Both the position numbers and the translations under genes were made by a program. DNA of 23,083 bases, from positions 50,214 to 73,296 of the forward strand of contig DGVM01000071.1 of NCBI GenBank assembly GCA_002395925.1, written 5' to 3'. The notes beneath the pieces are model-generated. The model had not been told where the DNA came from. It did not search any database and worked only from the letters and a program-made list of their open reading frames with translations. This document shows, in pieces, positions 1 to 7,458 of the stretch; the stretch's first letter is position 1; every line of letters begins with the position of its first letter. The stretch is from Bacteroidales bacterium UBA4284 (lineage in GTDB: Bacteria; Bacteroidota; Bacteroidia; Bacteroidales; UBA932).

Positions 1-1189
1 GGCAGATGGTGCAGTTGAACAGGCCAAGGTAGCTTCCCATATAGGGGTTGCCCTCCAGGGCGTTGGTGAGGAAGGTGAAGGGCAGTGCGAGCATTGCGGC
101 CCATGCGAATCCGATGAGGAAGTAGCTGCCGAACAGCAGGTACTGGTTGTGGATGAACATCACGCTCGCGAATCCGGCGGCACCGGCAAGCAGGCTCACG
201 ACGTATGCGAGCTTGAGGTTACGGAAGCGCGGGATGACGAGGGCCCAGAGGATGGAGCCGACCGCCTGTACGGCGAACAGCACGCCCACCCAGTTGCCTG
301 CGGCCTGGTATTCGGCCGATGCGACATCGGTGGTGCCCCAGCAGTTGCGGGCTATGGCGCCGTTGGTGTAGGTCCACATATAGAGGAATGCCGCCCAGCA
401 GAAGAACTGCACCAGGCCCACGGTCCAGAAGGTCTTGGGGGCCTTGACGAGGAGCTTCAGCAGGCCTTCGCCTTTCTTGTCTTCCGCCTTGGCGGGGTCT
501 ATCCCGTGGAACTCCGCATACTCCTTGGGAGGCATCTCCTTGACCTTGAGGAAGGTGTAGAGTACGCACGCGATGAGGATGGCGGCTCCGAAGTAGAAAC
601 TGTATATTACGCTGTCGGGGATGACTCCCTCGGGGGCGGTGTTGGCGATTCCTATCCAGGTGAAGAAGATGGGGAAGAGGTAGCCCACCAGGCTGCCGGC
701 GTTGCACAGGAAGCTCTGGATGCTGTAGGCGGTGGCTTTCTGCTTCTCGCTTACCATGTCGCCGACCATCATCTTGAATGGCTGCATGGCCACGTTGATG
801 GAGGTGTCAAGGAAGATGAGCGAGAAGAGGCCGAACCACATGGCGGCGTTGAGCCCGAGGAACACCCTTGTGCCGAAATGCAGCGAGCCTGCATTGGGCA
901 GGAACACCATTACGAGGACTGCTATTATGGCGCCTATCAGAAGGTAAGGCTTGCGGCGTCCCATGCGGGTCCAGGTGCGGTCGGACCATTTGCCGATGAG
1001 CGGTTGGACTATCATGCCCATGAGGGGCGGGAGTATCCAGAAGAACGACAACTGGTGCGGATCGGCGCCAAGCGTAGCGAATATACGGCTGATGTTGGCG
1101 CTCTGCAGCGCGTATGCAATCTGCACTCCGAAGAAACCGAAACTCAGGTTGAACATCTGAGCGAATGTCAGGTTTTTAGTATTAGTCAT
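1..1189 (-). CDS. GPH/SLC45-type sugar:cation symporter (MFS), 3' end cut by window
   Basis: Translation from the ATG at 1189 gives 396 residues of a polytopic membrane protein and runs off the window, so the C-terminus is missing. It starts MTNTKNLTFAQMFNLSFGFF and carries the loop SDRTWTRMGRRKPYL at about residues 69-83, the D-R-x-G-R-R type signature between TM2 and TM3 of SLC45/GPH sucrose and maltose transporters. Several hydrophobic segments follow, with a charged central cytoplasmic loop (about 220-245, KVKEMPPKEYAEF...). Family knowledge: Bacteroidota members often sit beside alpha-glucan genes and import maltose or short glucans across the inner membrane. The exact substrate is inferred. 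It follows the DUF4270 gene with a 74-nt gap and has its own promoter-like box. Its 5' end is certain, its 3' end unseen. Confidence 0.85.
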   Translation of the reverse strand, partial: MTNTKNLTFAQMFNLSFGFFGVQIAYALQSANISRIFATLGADPHQLSFFWILPPLMGMIVQPLIGKWSDRTWTRMGRRKPYLLIGAIIAVLVMVFLPNAGSLHFGTRVFLGLNAAMWFGLFSLIFLDTSINVAMQPFKMMVGDMVSEKQKATAYSIQSFLCNAGSLVGYLFPIFFTWIGIANTAPEGVIPDSVIYSFYFGAAILIACVLYTFLKVKEMPPKEYAEFHGIDPAKAEDKKGEGLLKLLVKAPKTFWTVGLVQFFCWAAFLYMWTYTNGAIARNCWGTTDVASAEYQAAGNWVGVLFAVQAVGSILWALVIPRFRNLKLAYVVSLLAGAAGFASVMFIHNQYLLFGSYFLIGFAWAAMLALPFTFLTNALEGNPYMGSYLGLFNCTIC

Positions 1190-1217
1190 CTATGCGGCTA
1201 CTTAGTCAAAGTAACCA

Positions 1218-1225
1218 CAAATATA
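1218..1225 (-). promoter_or_regulatory. Bacteroidota -7 box for the sugar transporter
   Basis: On the minus strand this reads TATATTTG, a full match to the TAnnTTTG element. It lies 28 nt upstream of the transporter ATG at 1189, so the transporter can probably be transcribed separately from the DUF4270 gene. I see no clear -33 TTTG. Confidence 0.5.
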
Positions 1226-1263
1226 ATAAAAAATGAAATATTATATAATATGTAAGAAATTTT

Positions 1264-2991
1264 TTACCGGGCCCCCGGAAGCGAGAATGTAAACTCGAGT
1301 CTGGGGCGCAGTGAGGCGTCGGGATACTCGGGCCCGTACAGCGTGCCGCAGTAGTACCGGTCCTTGTCGAGCATGTCCTGTTTGGAGCTGCTCGAACCGG
1401 CTGCGCCGTACATCTGCGAGTACATCATCATGCTGTAGTAGTTGGAGTAGGGGTTGTAATAACCGCCGTATCCACCGTATCCGCCATAGCCATACCCGCC
1501 GTAACCGTAACCGCCGTATCCACCGTACCCGCCGTAGTACATGCTGTTGTAGTAGTTCTGGTACGACAGCATCTTGTAGTAATCGTTGATCTCGGAGGTG
1601 CTGCTGGAGGTTGTTACTGTCTCGTGGGCGGTGATTACCAGCCAGATATCGTATTCGCCGGAGAGCAGCTTCCTGCGTTTGGTCACGTCTGCCGCCGTCT
1701 CGCCTTCTTCGGGCGTTTCGTGTATCTTGAGAATCTCCTGGAGGTGGTAGGTTATGTCGGGTTCGTAGCAGAGCGTGCTGCGGTTGATTTCTCCCTGGTT
1801 CTCGTCGGACGAGGCTGCGTCGGTGAGGCTGGCGAAGGTTACGAGCGAGTCGTTCTGCCGTATGCGGCACGTGGGCGACAGCACCTGCGGGAACTTGAAC
1901 ATGTCCCTGTAGTCTGCGGGGAAGGGGAAGGGGAAGATGAGCGAAGCCTTGTTGACGACTGCGTTGCTGGGGTCCTCTTCGCCCTCGGCGCGTATCATGG
2001 ACTCCGCCAGGTGCTTGAGTTCCAGCGCGGAAATGACGGGCTTGAGGCCGCCGCCGCCCTCGATTGAGACAGTCTGGCCGGCGACGCCCTCCATGGATGC
2101 CGACTCATGCTCGGTGAGGTTGAGGGCATATTCCGGGAACTGGCCGCGGGAGGAGTTGAGGAAGAGCGAATCGACGTCGGTGAAGTCGGGAAGGCCGTAG
2201 ATGAAGTTGAAGGTGGTGTCCTTCTCGGGGACGCCGTCGTAGTCGTAGTCGCACTTGAGGTGCAGCTTGGCAAAGTTGCCATATACGACCTCGTCGCTGC
2301 TGTCGTATCCTACCTGCAGCTGGAAGATATTGATGCGCCCGCCTTCTGCAGCGGGGTCGTCGGTGCTGATGATGATGCCGGGGATCTTCTTGCTGTAGGC
2401 CTTGAAGTCCTCGAGGTCGGACTGCGTGAGGGAGAGGAACCTGCGGGCGTACTCCTCTGTAAAGTCGAAGCTGAGCGAGTCGGTGCCGTTGATGATAGGT
2501 GTGCCCTTGGCAATGGAGACCGACTTGTCGGCTGATACTGAAGTTCCGAGGCAGTTGTAGTCGAGCCCGGGATCGACGGGGGCGGAGAGGGAATGTACCC
2601 TGACCTGCTGGAGGATATATGCCTGGTCCCTGGATGCCACGGAGGCGCTGTCGGCCGCAGCTGCAAAGTGGAACCTGACTACCTTTGCCGCCGCTGCGTT
2701 GCCGAAATCCAAGGTGTCCAGTACGGGCACGAGGGTGAAGGTGCTGCTGCGCCTGGTGAGGCCGAATACTCCGTCGCGTATGGCGCCTATGGTGATGCGA
2801 GACTGGGAGTAGCCCGAAAGGGAGTCGGTAAGTTTGGTGGATATGGAGCCTGCGGGCAGCAGGGCCTCCCTGGGGAAGACGGAATACCTCTGGTCCATGG
2901 GGACCAGGTTGCCTCCGATTTCCGGATTTATGTCTATGCAGGAGACGCAGCACAGCAGGGCTGCGAGTATTGCTGGAAGGGTGTGCTTCAT
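1264..2991 (-). CDS. DUF4270 family lipoprotein with Gly/Tyr-rich insert
   Basis: The protein has 575 residues. The start at 2991 is chosen because MKHTLPAILAALLCCVSC is a clean lipoprotein signal with Cys18 as the lipidated residue; the frame is open 59 codons further upstream, but that extension lies inside the preceding gene. The body (VPMDQRYSVFPREALLP..., repeated SLIFPFPFP-like strands, LCYEPDITYHLQEILK, C-terminal PRLEFTFSLP) fits the DUF4270 family, which is restricted to Bacteroidota, lies in the envelope and has no known function. Near the C-terminus, residues 485-512 are almost only Gly and Tyr. One nucleotide separates its ATG from the stop of the GT5-like gene, so the two are one operon and probably translationally coupled. 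The pairing with the GT5-like protein is common in Bacteroidales. Confidence 0.85.
   Translation of the reverse strand: MKHTLPAILAALLCCVSCIDINPEIGGNLVPMDQRYSVFPREALLPAGSISTKLTDSLSGYSQSRITIGAIRDGVFGLTRRSSTFTLVPVLDTLDFGNAAAAKVVRFHFAAAADSASVASRDQAYILQQVRVHSLSAPVDPGLDYNCLGTSVSADKSVSIAKGTPIINGTDSLSFDFTEEYARRFLSLTQSDLEDFKAYSKKIPGIIISTDDPAAEGGRINIFQLQVGYDSSDEVVYGNFAKLHLKCDYDYDGVPEKDTTFNFIYGLPDFTDVDSLFLNSSRGQFPEYALNLTEHESASMEGVAGQTVSIEGGGGLKPVISALELKHLAESMIRAEGEEDPSNAVVNKASLIFPFPFPADYRDMFKFPQVLSPTCRIRQNDSLVTFASLTDAASSDENQGEINRSTLCYEPDITYHLQEILKIHETPEEGETAADVTKRRKLLSGEYDIWLVITAHETVTTSSSTSEINDYYKMLSYQNYYNSMYYGGYGGYGGYGYGGYGYGGYGGYGGYYNPYSNYYSMMMYSQMYGAAGSSSSKQDMLDKDRYYCGTLYGPEYPDASLRPRLEFTFSLPGAR
1456..1539 (-). 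repeat. In-gene Gly/Tyr repeat (GGY/GYGGY units)
   Basis: This stretch encodes residues 485-512 of the DUF4270 protein. It is built from GGY and GYGGY units with codons GG(T/C/A/G)-TA(C/T) in short tandem order. The DNA is a simple 9-15-bp period repeat prone to slippage, so its length may vary between strains. Flanking residues are also rich in Y, N, S and M. Confidence 0.85.
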
Positions 2992-2992
2992 T

Positions 2993-3814
2993 TTAAATCG
3001 TGTCGTAAAATGCGTTGTACGCATCGACATAACTGCCATCCTGGATTGCCTCTTCGTTGTACTGGAGGAAGGGGAGCTTGCGCGAACGGGCGTAGCGAAG
3101 GACTTCCTTGTTGACGTCGGGAGAACCGAGGATGATGCCGTCGGCATACTGGATGGCGGTTTTTGCAAGATTGATGCCGCTGGCCTCCTTGCCGAGGTTC
3201 TGAAGGTCGGCCTCTGCGAGGCCTCCGAATGCTGCCTTGCTTGCGAAGGCAGGATTGAACGGCGCCTCGGGGGTATCGGAGTAAAGGGAGAGGACTATCT
3301 TGCTGGACGAGAAGATGGGGTCGTCCTTGTATGCCTTTTTGAGGTATGCCGGAACCAGGTGAGATATCCAGCCGTGGCAGTGGATGATGTCGGGAGTCCA
3401 GCGGAGCTTCTTGGTGGTCTCCAGCACGCCGCGGGCGAAGAAGATCGCCCTTTCGTCGTTGTCGGGGAAGAAAGCTCCCTTGTCGTCTTCGAATTTGAAC
3501 TTGCGGCGGAAGTAATCCTCGTTGTCGATGAAGTAAACCTGTATGCGTGCGGCTGATATGGACGCGACCTTTATGATAAGGGGATGGTCGATGTCGGAGA
3601 TGATGATATTCATTCCCGACAGGCGTATCACTTCGTGTAACTGGTTCTTGCGTTCGTTGATGAAACCGTATCGCGGCATGAAGGAACGGATCTCCTTTTT
3701 ACGCTCCTGAATGCTCTGCGGGAGCTGCCGTGCAATGTTTGCTATAGGGGATTCCGGGAGGTACGGATACATCTCGGAATTTACAAACAGTACTCTTTTT
3801 ACATTCTCTGCCAT
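2993..3814 (-). CDS. GT5-like glycogen/starch synthase N-domain protein (half-length, probably non-catalytic)
   Basis: The protein has 273 residues, starting MAENVKRVLFVNSEMYPYLP. The ATG at 3814 is preferred over an in-frame TTG three codons earlier, because a TAnnTTTG box lies directly upstream. It matches the N-terminal Rossmann half of GT5 glycogen/starch synthases, including PDIIHCHGWISHLVPAYLKK at about residues 140-160. Full-length enzymes have about 480 residues; the whole C-terminal nucleotide-binding half is absent. The ADP-glucose-binding K-T-G-G motif expected near residue 15 is replaced by PESPIANIARQLP. Proteins of this size are conserved in Bacteroidales and usually annotated glycogen/starch synthase, but the missing motif and domain argue against ordinary synthase activity. 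It is the first gene of an operon with the DUF4270 lipoprotein. Confidence 0.8.
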   Translation of the reverse strand: MAENVKRVLFVNSEMYPYLPESPIANIARQLPQSIQERKKEIRSFMPRYGFINERKNQLHEVIRLSGMNIIISDIDHPLIIKVASISAARIQVYFIDNEDYFRRKFKFEDDKGAFFPDNDERAIFFARGVLETTKKLRWTPDIIHCHGWISHLVPAYLKKAYKDDPIFSSSKIVLSLYSDTPEAPFNPAFASKAAFGGLAEADLQNLGKEASGINLAKTAIQYADGIILGSPDVNKEVLRYARSRKLPFLQYNEEAIQDGSYVDAYNAFYDTI

Positions 3815-3820
3815 TATGCA

Positions 3821-3828
3821 CAAAGGTA
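3821..3828 (-). promoter_or_regulatory. -7 box of the GT5-like/DUF4270 operon
   Basis: On the minus strand this reads TACCTTTG, a full TAnnTTTG match. Only 6 nt separate it from the ATG at 3814. Transcription should therefore start at or almost at the start codon, giving a leaderless or near-leaderless mRNA. Confidence 0.65.
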
Positions 3829-3861
3829 AGAAATATTTTTCAATTATTCACGATATTTCAC

Positions 3862-3869
3862 TACCTTTG
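3862..3869 (+). promoter_or_regulatory. Distal -7 box upstream of ftsX
   Basis: The sequence TACCTTTG matches TAnnTTTG and is the exact inverted copy of the box at 3821-3828. It could drive the ftsX cluster with a leader of about 90 nt. Confidence 0.5.
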
Positions 3870-3950
3870 AAGTCAGAAGCTGTTTGAATTTTATTGCTCT
3901 CCTTTCTTGCGTTCATAATAAAGTTCGGCAACAAAAATCAAACAACTTCA

Positions 3951-3958
3951 TAATTTTG
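3951..3958 (+). promoter_or_regulatory. Proximal -7 box directly before ftsX
   Basis: The sequence TAATTTTG matches TAnnTTTG and ends 6 nt before the ftsX ATG at 3965. The spacing equals that of the GT5-like gene, again suggesting a near-leaderless transcript. No strong -33 element is visible. Confidence 0.5.
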
Positions 3959-3964
3959 GAGTTT

Positions 3965-4846
3965 ATGTCAAGGAAAGAAGACAGCAAAATCATCCGCCGC
4001 AGGCTCCGTAATGCCTATGCATCCAGCGTTATCAGCATAAGCATGGTGCTGCTGCTTGTGGGTGTGGCCACCTTACTCATAGTGAATGCCCGCGCCGTGT
4101 CGGATTACTTCCGGGAGAATATGCAGCTCTCCGTCATCCTGAGGACGGACGCCACGGAAGACCAGGCCCGTTCGTATCAGAAATCCGTGGATACGCTTCC
4201 TTATATCAAAGCCACCCGTCTGATAACCAGCGAGGAGGGAGCGGCGGAACTGGGCAAGATGCTGGGCGAGGATTTCCTCTCCGTGTTCGAGACCTCCCCG
4301 GTCCCCATGTCGCTCAATGTCACGCTGCGGGCCGATTACGTCGCTCCCGACAGCATCGCAATAGTGCGGCGTGCGCTTTCAGCCTCGCCGGTGGTCGATG
4401 AGGTTGAGTGGCAGCAGTCCCTGGTGGAGGCTCTCAACGACAACCTGGCCAAGATTTCGGTCGTGCTCGGCATTTTCATCCTGCTTCTGCTGTTCATCTC
4501 CTTCGTGCTTATCAACAATACCGTACGCCTGAGCGTTTTCTCGCGTCGCTTTACCATACATACCATGCAGCTGGTGGGCGCCACCAGGGGATTCATCCGC
4601 GCTCCGTTCGTCAAGGGCGCCGTGTTCCAGGGGCTTGCTTCATCGCTGCTCGCACTGCTGCTCATGTGCGCCGGACTGCTACTGTTGCGCGAGCAGTTGC
4701 CCCAGGTGTTCGCCTCCCTTCAGCCCCTGTCGCTCGCTATCGCCGCCGCTGTCGTGGTGGTGAGCGGCGTGCTGCTTTGCGTCGTGAGCACATGGCTGGT
4801 GGTAGGCCGTTTGGTGACGCTTAATAAAGATGAGTTATATTACTGA
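3965..4846 (+). CDS. ftsX: Cell-division ABC transporter permease FtsX
   Basis: The protein has 293 residues, beginning MSRKEDSKIIRRRLRNAY. The ATG at 3965 is chosen over an upstream in-frame TTG (3884) because the added residues look like untranslated leader and a promoter box sits between them. Layout: a basic N-terminus, TM1 at about 20-42, a periplasmic domain of about 130 residues (SDYFRENMQLSVILRTDA...), then three membrane segments at about 165-190, 220-245 and 255-280, which is the FtsX topology. The cytoplasmic loop NNTVRLSVFSRRFTIHTMQLVGAT at about 183-206 is the conserved coupling region, of which RFTIHTMQLVGAT is diagnostic. FtsX works with the ATPase FtsE to activate peptidoglycan hydrolases at the septum; ftsE is not in this window. 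It is followed after 2 nt by the DUF3098 gene. Confidence 0.92.
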   Translation: MSRKEDSKIIRRRLRNAYASSVISISMVLLLVGVATLLIVNARAVSDYFRENMQLSVILRTDATEDQARSYQKSVDTLPYIKATRLITSEEGAAELGKMLGEDFLSVFETSPVPMSLNVTLRADYVAPDSIAIVRRALSASPVVDEVEWQQSLVEALNDNLAKISVVLGIFILLLLFISFVLINNTVRLSVFSRRFTIHTMQLVGATRGFIRAPFVKGAVFQGLASSLLALLLMCAGLLLLREQLPQVFASLQPLSLAIAAAVVVVSGVLLCVVSTWLVVGRLVTLNKDELYY

Positions 4847-4848
4847 TT

Positions 4849-5076
4849 ATGAATAAAATGGCAATTTCCCGCAAAGGCCTCAGGATGCTTCTGGCAGGCC
4901 TGCTTGTCATGGTCGCGGGGTACATCCTCATGATGGGCGGACTGAGTCCCGATCCCAATGTGTTCAATTACGATATGTTCGATTTCCGCCGCCTGGTCGC
5001 GGCGCCGCTGGTCATACTGGCGGGTATAGTTATAGAGGTGGTGGCCATAATGGGCCGTTTCGAAGACAAGAAGTAG
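4849..5076 (+). CDS. DUF3098 small membrane protein
   Basis: The protein has 75 residues with two hydrophobic helices, at about 12-30 (MLLAGLLVMVAGYILMMGG) and 50-69 (AAPLVILAGIVIEVVAIMG). They are separated by a short loop rich in Pro, Asp and Phe, and the tail is charged (RFEDKK). This is the DUF3098 pattern. The family is typical of Bacteroidota and is regularly found between ftsX and uppP, as here. Its function is unknown; the position suggests a role in division or envelope precursor recycling. An alternative start is the Met at codon 4 (4858). The gene begins 2 nt after the ftsX stop and ends 1 nt before uppP, so co-transcription is clear. Confidence 0.85.
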   Translation: MNKMAISRKGLRMLLAGLLVMVAGYILMMGGLSPDPNVFNYDMFDFRRLVAAPLVILAGIVIEVVAIMGRFEDKK

Positions 5077-5077
5077 C

Positions 5078-5887
5078 ATGGACTGGTTACAAGCTCTCAT
5101 TCTCGGTATAGTCCAGGGACTCACCGAGTTTCTTCCTGTCAGCAGCAGCGGTCATCTGGCCATAGGACGTGCGGTTCTCGGTGTGGAGCCCAGCGGCGAC
5201 CTCATTTTCGAGGTCACAGTGCATGCGGCTACCGTGCTTTCCACCATAGTGGTGTTCCGAAAGCAGATATGGCAGCTCCTTTCCGGGCTTTTCAAGTTCC
5301 GCTACAACGACGAGACCGATTACATCGCAAAGATTTGCGTATCAATGATTCCCGTGCTCATCGTCGGGGTGTTCTTCAAAGATTGGGTAGAGGCAGCCTT
5401 CGGCTCTCTGCTGGTCGTGGGCGTCGCACTGCTGGTGACTGCGGTGCTGCTTACGCTCTCCGATATCCTTTCCGCCCGCCGGAAGTCTGCGGACGGCGAT
5501 GTGCCTGTACGTAACGGCATATCGTTCTGGCAGGCCTTTGTGGTGGGTGTCGGCCAGGCGCTGGCGGTTATTCCGGGACTCTCCCGCAGCGGTACCACAA
5601 TCAGTACCGGTCTCATAAGCGGGGTGCGCCGCGACAATATGGCCCAGTTCTCTTTCCTTATGGTGCTGGTGCCCATTCTCGGCGAGATGTTTCTCGACGT
5701 TGTCGGCGGCGATTTTACCGCTTCTTCCGTCGGCGTACTGCCTCTGCTGTTAGGATTCGCTGCCGCATTCGTGTCGGGCCTTTTTGCCTGCAAGGTCATG
5801 ATCGCCCTTGTGCGCAAGGCTCAGCTCAAGTGGTTCGGACTTTATTGCGCCCTGGCAGGCCTGCTGGTGCTCATATTCCTTGCGTAA
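5078..5887 (+). CDS. uppP: Undecaprenyl-diphosphate phosphatase UppP (BacA)
   Basis: The protein has 269 residues and is integral to the inner membrane. It removes one phosphate from undecaprenyl diphosphate to recycle the lipid carrier used for peptidoglycan and O-antigen. Both family signatures are visible: QGLTEFLPVSSSGH at about residues 14-27, with the catalytic glutamate and the SSSGH stretch, and PGLSRSGTT at about 167-175 with its essential Arg. About eight hydrophobic segments and the length match the family. It ends 15 nt before lpxH. In many Bacteroidales uppP is followed by truB and queA; here lpxH takes that place. Confidence 0.96.
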   Translation: MDWLQALILGIVQGLTEFLPVSSSGHLAIGRAVLGVEPSGDLIFEVTVHAATVLSTIVVFRKQIWQLLSGLFKFRYNDETDYIAKICVSMIPVLIVGVFFKDWVEAAFGSLLVVGVALLVTAVLLTLSDILSARRKSADGDVPVRNGISFWQAFVVGVGQALAVIPGLSRSGTTISTGLISGVRRDNMAQFSFLMVLVPILGEMFLDVVGGDFTASSVGVLPLLLGFAAAFVSGLFACKVMIALVRKAQLKWFGLYCALAGLLVLIFLA

Positions 5888-5902
5888 GGCTGCCGGTCCC
5901 TC

Positions 5903-6643
5903 ATGCGCAGTCTTGTCTATTTTGTCGCCGACGTGCATCTTGGCCTCCGGAGTGCAGATCCGGCGGAGCGGGAGCGGCGTTTCCTGGGTTTCCTCCGCAG
6001 TCTGCCGCGCGAACGCACGCAGGCCCTGTATCTGCTGGGCGACATCTGGGACTTCTGGTACGAATACCGTGACGTGGTTCCCCGCGAGGGGGCGCGGGTG
6101 GTGGCGGAGCTGATTTCGCTGATGGATTCCGGAGTGGAGGTTTACTTCATCCCCGGGAATCACGACATCTGGACCTTCTCTTTCTTCGAGAGCCTCGGGA
6201 TTCACAGGCTCGAGCAGCCGGTATCTGTACGCCTGGGCGACGTCTCGTTCTGCCTGGGACACGGAGACCGCCTGGGAGGAGGGGCCGCGTCGTACAATTT
6301 CATGCTGAAGGTATTCCATTCGCGTTTCGCTCAGGCCCTGTTCAGCACCCTGCATCCATGGATCGCCTACCGGCTCGGCCAGGGCTGGTCCGGGGGAAGC
6401 CGCCGCTCGCATAAGGCGTATGTGTTTGAAGCAGAGAAGGAACCGTTATACCGTTTTGCGCTCGGACGCACGGAGGATTATTGCATTTTCGGACATTTTC
6501 ATTGCTCCGTGGACATGCCCCTTCAAGGCGGTAGGCGCCTGATAGTGCTCAAAGACTGGATAGACGGTGGGGAGCCCCATGCCGTGTTCGATACGGCTAC
6601 CTCTTCTTTTTCTTTGTATCCTTCTTTGCAGGATCTTTCTTAA
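5903..6643 (+). CDS. lpxH: UDP-2,3-diacylglucosamine diphosphatase LpxH
   Basis: The protein has 246 residues of the calcineurin-like metallophosphoesterase fold. All metal-binding motifs are present in order: DVHLG (residues 9-13), GDIWDFW (about 46-52), GNHD (about 85-88), GHGD (about 120-123) and GHFH near residue 199. The spacing and the WDFWYEY stretch favour LpxH of lipid A synthesis over other phosphoesterases. It cleaves UDP-2,3-diacylglucosamine to lipid X and UMP at the inner membrane. It is the last gene of the ftsX cluster. Its final 47 nt overlap, tail to tail, the end of the DUF4294 gene on the other strand. Confidence 0.88.
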   Translation: MRSLVYFVADVHLGLRSADPAERERRFLGFLRSLPRERTQALYLLGDIWDFWYEYRDVVPREGARVVAELISLMDSGVEVYFIPGNHDIWTFSFFESLGIHRLEQPVSVRLGDVSFCLGHGDRLGGGAASYNFMLKVFHSRFAQALFSTLHPWIAYRLGQGWSGGSRRSHKAYVFEAEKEPLYRFALGRTEDYCIFGHFHCSVDMPLQGGRRLIVLKDWIDGGEPHAVFDTATSSFSLYPSLQDLS

Positions 6644-7343
6644 CCTCGCTCTTGAGGTGGTCGGTCTTGATGACCGTCTTCCTGGGCGCCTCCCAGAACA
6701 CTGAGTAGTAGAAACTGTCCCAGTCGCCTGCGTCCCATATCTTGACGAGTTCTTCGATTTTGGCGTCTTTGCCTTTCGGGTCGTAGCGGGCCTTGAGGTC
6801 CTGAGAGAAAAGCTTGGCGATAATCTGCCAGAAATTGGCGGCGAATCCGCTTTCGTATTCCTTTATGATTTCGAAGGCGCTCATTCCGCATTCGCGGTCC
6901 ACAAGGCGCATAAGCAATATGCCCTGCGAAGTGGTCATGTGCTTGATGTCGTCGGTAAACAGGCCCAGCAGTTCCTTTTCGACCTGTTTGATGTATTGGT
7001 TGCGCTGGCTGCGCTTGGTTGCGTCGGCCTCGATGGTGCTGTCCACCTGTGCCATGAGCTTGCGGCCCACAAGAGCGTAGGGGTAGATTTTATTGAAATT
7101 GTAAACCAGCCGGTACTCCTTGCGCCAGTCGCCGCTTTTCTTGAAACCCCGGCCGCGGGGGAACACCCAGATGGGGTCGATGGAATCGAAGAAAGTGGTG
7201 TCGCCGTCATGCACCTCGTAGTACATGGGATATCCCTTGGGAGCGCGGGTACCCACAGTTTGGGCGTCGAGCATAGGTGCCGCCGCAAGAAGCAGCAGCA
7301 CGGATGCCATCGCGGCCCGTCGTATTGCGGCAATCAGTTTCAC
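6597..7343 (-). CDS. DUF4294 family exported protein
   Basis: The protein has 248 residues when read from a GTG at 7343. I choose this start because it gives a proper signal peptide (VKLIAAIRRAAMASVLLLL, then LLAAAPMLDAQ) and because a TAnnTTTG box ends 4 nt upstream. The ATG at 7310 is the alternative and would give a shorter signal without its basic n-region. The frame remains open further upstream to 7466, but that part is repeat DNA. The mature part (YYEVHDGDTTFFDSIDPIWVFP..., RLVYNFNKIYPYALVG, LLMRLVDRECGMSAFEIIKEY, GFAANFWQIIAKLF) matches DUF4294, a Bacteroidota family of unknown function. The C-terminal 20 residues are very Lys-rich. Its 3' end overlaps lpxH on the opposite strand by 47 nt. 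Confidence 0.8.
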   Translation of the reverse strand: MKLIAAIRRAAMASVLLLLAAAPMLDAQTVGTRAPKGYPMYYEVHDGDTTFFDSIDPIWVFPRGRGFKKSGDWRKEYRLVYNFNKIYPYALVGRKLMAQVDSTIEADATKRSQRNQYIKQVEKELLGLFTDDIKHMTTSQGILLMRLVDRECGMSAFEIIKEYESGFAANFWQIIAKLFSQDLKARYDPKGKDAKIEELVKIWDAGDWDSFYYSVFWEAPRKTVIKTDHLKSEVKKDPAKKDTKKKKR

Positions 7344-7347
7344 AACG

Positions 7348-7355
7348 CAAAGATA
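7348..7355 (-). promoter_or_regulatory. -7 box of the DUF4294 gene
   Basis: On the minus strand this reads TATCTTTG, a full TAnnTTTG match, and ends 4 nt before the proposed GTG start at 7343. A near-leaderless transcript is expected. If the ATG at 7310 is used instead, the leader would be an ordinary 30-35 nt. Confidence 0.55.
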
Positions 7356-7403
7356 CGCAAATATTGCGCCAAGGCAACAGCCGCGGCTAAAGCTTGGCCC
7401 GCG

Positions 7404-7457
7404 CGGTTGCATCGCCCCGTTCAGTTGCATCACCCCGTCCGGTTGCGTCACCCCATT
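7404..7457. repeat. Three tandem 18-bp repeats abutting the palindromes
   Basis: Units start at 7404, 7422 and 7440. Their consensus is CRGTTGCRTCRCCCCRTY, with at most a few differences between copies. The last unit runs directly into the first GGGATCA palindrome at 7459. Part of the motif (CACCCCATTC) also precedes the second palindrome, so the tandem units seem to belong to the same repeat family. Confidence 0.8.
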
Positions 7458-7458
7458 C

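Noticed and set aside
149..1255. 368-codon open frame on the plus strand
   Set aside because: It is antisense to the clear sugar transporter. Its composition (runs of E, G, H) is typical of a shadow frame in GC-rich coding DNA, with no recognisable domain.
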